A stretch of DNA of 7,533 bases, from the NCBI GenBank assembly GCA_964361075.1, contig CAYHZL010000174.1:1-7533 (forward strand), read 5' to 3'. This document shows, one piece after another, positions 5,172-7,533 of this stretch. The notes under the pieces were generated by a model. The model did not search any database. It was not told where the DNA came from and worked only from the letters and a program-made list of their open reading frames with translations. The position numbers were made by a program, and so were the translations under genes. This DNA comes from CAYHZL01 sp964361075 (GTDB lineage Bacteria; Bacteroidota; Ignavibacteria; UBA10030; UBA8401). How positions within the stretch are numbered: position 1 is the stretch's first letter; every line of letters starts with the position of its first letter.

Positions 5172-7427
5172 TCAATTTTTTACAATGCGAAGTTTTGCAA
5201 ACTGCAGCATTAAATGCTTCGCACCGACGCTTTGAAAATAGACAACAGCTTTTGCTGCTTCACCTCTGCCGGAAAGTCCTGTGATTTTTCCCTTTCCAAA
5301 AACTTCGTGTTCTACTAATGCACCAACTTTCAATTGAAGATTTTCCTGAGACTCAATTTCATTTGTAACATGATCATCGCTTGCAAATTCCGGTGTAAGA
5401 AATTTAGACGCAGCAGCTTTTTTTCTCTTCTCATACATTGAGAAATTTTTTACCGATTGAGAGTACGAACTTCCGGTCTGAGAAGTGTGCGACGCAAACT
5501 GCCGTGATGTTTCGCGAACAAGAAGCGTACTGTCAATCTCTTCAACAAACCGGGAAAGCACCGGATATGTAACGTCGCCAAAACGATAACGAATGCGCGC
5601 ATGTGTTAAATATAATTTTTTCATCGCGCGTGTGATGCCGACATAAAACAACCGCCGTTCTTCTTCAAGTGCACTCGTATCTGGTGTAACTTGATACAAC
5701 GGGAACAGACCTTCTTCCATCCCTGCAATAAACACAACAGGGAATTCCAATCCTTTTGCAGCATGCAATGTCATAAGCGTAACGGCATTTCGATTATCAA
5801 CCATACGATCGGTTGCTGCAACAAGTGAAACTTCCTCTAAAAAACTTTCCAGCGTGGCTTCCGGATTGTTTGCAACAAATTCTGTAAGCGCATCCAAAAG
5901 TTCCTGAACATTTTCCCAGCGCGCTATAGATTCCGCAGTTCCTTCATCCTTAAACATTTTAAGAATCCCAAGTTCATCAACCATTGCGCGTGCTAACTCA
6001 CTGACAGAAATTGTTTGCTTTAATTCCTGATACTTGTTGATAAATAAAATAAACTGACGAATATTATTTTTTGTGCGGTCGCTCAGCGATACAATTTCTC
6101 CGCATAAGTGAAATCCTTCTAACAAAGAAATTTTTTCTTTCACGACATACTCATGAATCTTTTCAATTGTGGTATCGCCTATTCCGCGCGTCGGAAAATT
6201 GATAATGCGCAGCAAACTTTCTTCATCTTTTGAATTGACAATGACGCGAAGATACGCCAGCACATCTTTAATTTCTTTTCGCTTGTAGAACTCCACGCCG
6301 CCGACGATAACATACGGAATACTTGCACGACGCAACGCATCTTCCAACGAGCGCGATTGCGCATTAGTGCGATACAGAATTGCAAAATGTTTCATATCGT
6401 ACTTATTCTTCGTGCATTCTTGCTGAATATTTTGAACGACTGCACTTCCCTCGTTCTTATCGTCTTCGGCTTCAATCAACGTTATGTGTTCACCTTGCGA
6501 ATTATCTGTCCACAATGTTTTTTTAATCTGCCCTTTATTGTTTTTGATCACCGAATCTGCTGCAGATAAAATTATTTTGGTTGACCGATAATTTTGTTCG
6601 AGACGAAATATTTTACTTTCGGGATAGTCGCGTTCAAAATCTAAAATATTACGAATATCTGCCCCGCGAAATGCGTAAATACTTTGCGCATCATCGCCGA
6701 CAACACAAATATTTTTGAAACGTTCGGCAAGCATTTTAATTAACACATACTGCGCGCGATTTGTATCCTGATATTCATCGACAAGCAGGTATTGAAAACG
6801 GTATTGATATTTTTCGAGCACATGCGGATGACGCTGGAACAATTCAATCGGATTAATCAGCAGATCGTCAAAATCCATTGCATTATTATTTTTCAATTTT
6901 TTTTGATATTCAAAATAAATCTGCGATACTTGCTGCGCGATGTATTCTTTTGCAAGCTGATCAAATTCAGCCGGCTTCACCATCTGATTTTTTGCGCCGC
7001 TGATTCTTCCCAACACTGTGCGCGGCGCTAGTTGCTGTGTCGAAATATTGAATCCCGACATGATGTTTTTTATCAGACCAAGACTATCTTCCGTATCGTA
7101 GATAGAAAATGTGCGTTGATAACCGAGCAGTTCACACTCTTGACGAAGAATGCGTGCAAAAATAGAATGGAATGTTCCTGCCCAAATAGATGAAGCGTGT
7201 GGACCAACCAGAGTTGTAATCCGTTCTTTCATTTCTTTGGCGGCTTTATTGGTAAACGTTAAGGCAAGAATTTCGTACGGTTTAATTCCACGTTCTAAAA
7301 GATGAGCGATGCGAAAAGTAAGTACACGTGTCTTTCCACTTCCGGCTCCGGCTACAATAATGACGGGACCGTTAATAACAGATGCGGCTTGCGACTGTAC
7401 AGGGTTCAACTGAGTAAGTAATGACAT
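5172..7427 (-). CDS. pcrA: ATP-dependent 3'-5' DNA helicase of the PcrA/UvrD type
   Basis: The 751-residue product is a complete superfamily 1A helicase that unwinds DNA 3' to 5' in excision and mismatch repair and removes RecA filaments or stalled polymerase. Motifs appear in order: Walker A GAGSGKT (27-33), TFTNKAAKEM (57-66), GTFHS (84-88), Walker B/DEYQDT (217-222), GDDAQSIYAFRGA (244-256), QNYRS (278-282), TLHAAKGLEF (553-562), GMEEGLFP (569-576) and VGITRA (596-601) after EEERRLFY. A less conserved, Ser/Lys-rich linker (about 640-690) leads to a C-terminal Tudor-like domain (about 700-751, starting VGALVEHEVFGKGKI) that in PcrA/UvrD contacts RNA polymerase. Length fits PcrA. The ATG at 7425-7427 gives the conserved MSLLTQLNPVQSQA start; no Shine-Dalgarno is evident. 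The TGA stop is 1 nt from the target duplication of the downstream mobile element. Confidence 0.95.
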   Translation of the reverse strand: MSLLTQLNPVQSQAASVINGPVIIVAGAGSGKTRVLTFRIAHLLERGIKPYEILALTFTNKAAKEMKERITTLVGPHASSIWAGTFHSIFARILRQECELLGYQRTFSIYDTEDSLGLIKNIMSGFNISTQQLAPRTVLGRISGAKNQMVKPAEFDQLAKEYIAQQVSQIYFEYQKKLKNNNAMDFDDLLINPIELFQRHPHVLEKYQYRFQYLLVDEYQDTNRAQYVLIKMLAERFKNICVVGDDAQSIYAFRGADIRNILDFERDYPESKIFRLEQNYRSTKIILSAADSVIKNNKGQIKKTLWTDNSQGEHITLIEAEDDKNEGSAVVQNIQQECTKNKYDMKHFAILYRTNAQSRSLEDALRRASIPYVIVGGVEFYKRKEIKDVLAYLRVIVNSKDEESLLRIINFPTRGIGDTTIEKIHEYVVKEKISLLEGFHLCGEIVSLSDRTKNNIRQFILFINKYQELKQTISVSELARAMVDELGILKMFKDEGTAESIARWENVQELLDALTEFVANNPEATLESFLEEVSLVAATDRMVDNRNAVTLMTLHAAKGLEFPVVFIAGMEEGLFPLYQVTPDTSALEEERRLFYVGITRAMKKLYLTHARIRYRFGDVTYPVLSRFVEEIDSTLLVRETSRQFASHTSQTGSSYSQSVKNFSMYEKRKKAAASKFLTPEFASDDHVTNEIESQENLQLKVGALVEHEVFGKGKITGLSGRGEAAKAVVYFQSVGAKHLMLQFAKLRIVKN

Positions 7428-7510
7428 CGAATATGTAATGACGAAGGAAATTGTAACTACTCAACTGTAGATTTTCTTATGGACGATTACACCACATAGA
7501 CACATAAGGT

Positions 7511-7532
7511 CACATTCGCCGCGGCGAATGTG
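7511..7532. repeat. Perfect 22-bp palindrome at the window edge
   Basis: CACATTCGCC-GC-GGCGAATGTG is fully self-complementary and GC-rich in an AT-rich setting, about 85 nt upstream of the pcrA start. It could be a terminator stem of the next gene, an operator, or part of a dispersed palindromic repeat; the window ends one base later, so flanks on that side cannot be read. The three preceding CACAT-type words (7491-7515) give a loosely repetitive lead-in. Confidence 0.6.
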
Positions 7533-7533
7533 T

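Noticed and set aside
6179..6569. Small frames overlapping pcrA (6179-6385, 6357-6569, 6792-7031)
   Set aside because: They overlap conserved helicase coding sequence in other frames and show no protein family features.

Overview
The window (about 38-40% GC by eye) carries seven protein genes and looks like a stretch of chromosome from a Gram-negative, low-GC bacterium. The pointers are an outer-membrane porin with a signal peptide, a BshA-type glycosyltransferase (first step of bacillithiol synthesis, common in Bacteroidota/Chlorobiota-Ignavibacteriota relatives, Firmicutes and Deinococcus) and weak or absent Shine-Dalgarno sequences before most genes. A member of the Bacteroidota/Ignavibacteriota/Chlorobiota side of the tree is the best guess; this is inference, not proof.

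Layout, left to right: the 3' end of acetate kinase (ackA, +, 1-147); a nested inverted repeat that probably ends transcription from both sides (160-242); a TauE/SafE (TSUP) membrane transporter (-, 244-1005); a short transposon-like element with terminal inverted repeats (1008-1145); a long-armed inverted repeat (1185-1264); a YigZ/IMPACT-family protein (-, 1281-1910) placed 2 nt behind an outer-membrane porin (-, 1913-2965); a 136-nt divergent promoter region; bshA (+, 3102-4241); a CPBP-like membrane protein whose catalytic motifs are all substituted (-, 4264-4968), convergent with bshA; a second copy of the transposon-like element (5006-5166); and a PcrA/UvrD superfamily 1 helicase (-, 5172-7427). 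The last 106 nt hold the helicase upstream region and end in a perfect 22-bp palindrome.

The genes do not form one pathway: they cover acetate metabolism, anion export/import, low-molecular-weight thiol synthesis, outer-membrane permeability and DNA repair. Only porin-yigZ looks like a tight operon. The noteworthy signal lies between the genes: two copies of one non-coding mobile element, each with about 16-bp terminal repeats and its own 4-bp target duplication (ATTA and TGAT), one inserted across the TSUP start codon and one just past the helicase stop; and a second repeat family built on an AGATGGASTCCACCT arm that occurs twice as inverted pairs, both times downstream of minus-strand genes. 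I see no defence system, CRISPR array, tRNA or rRNA.
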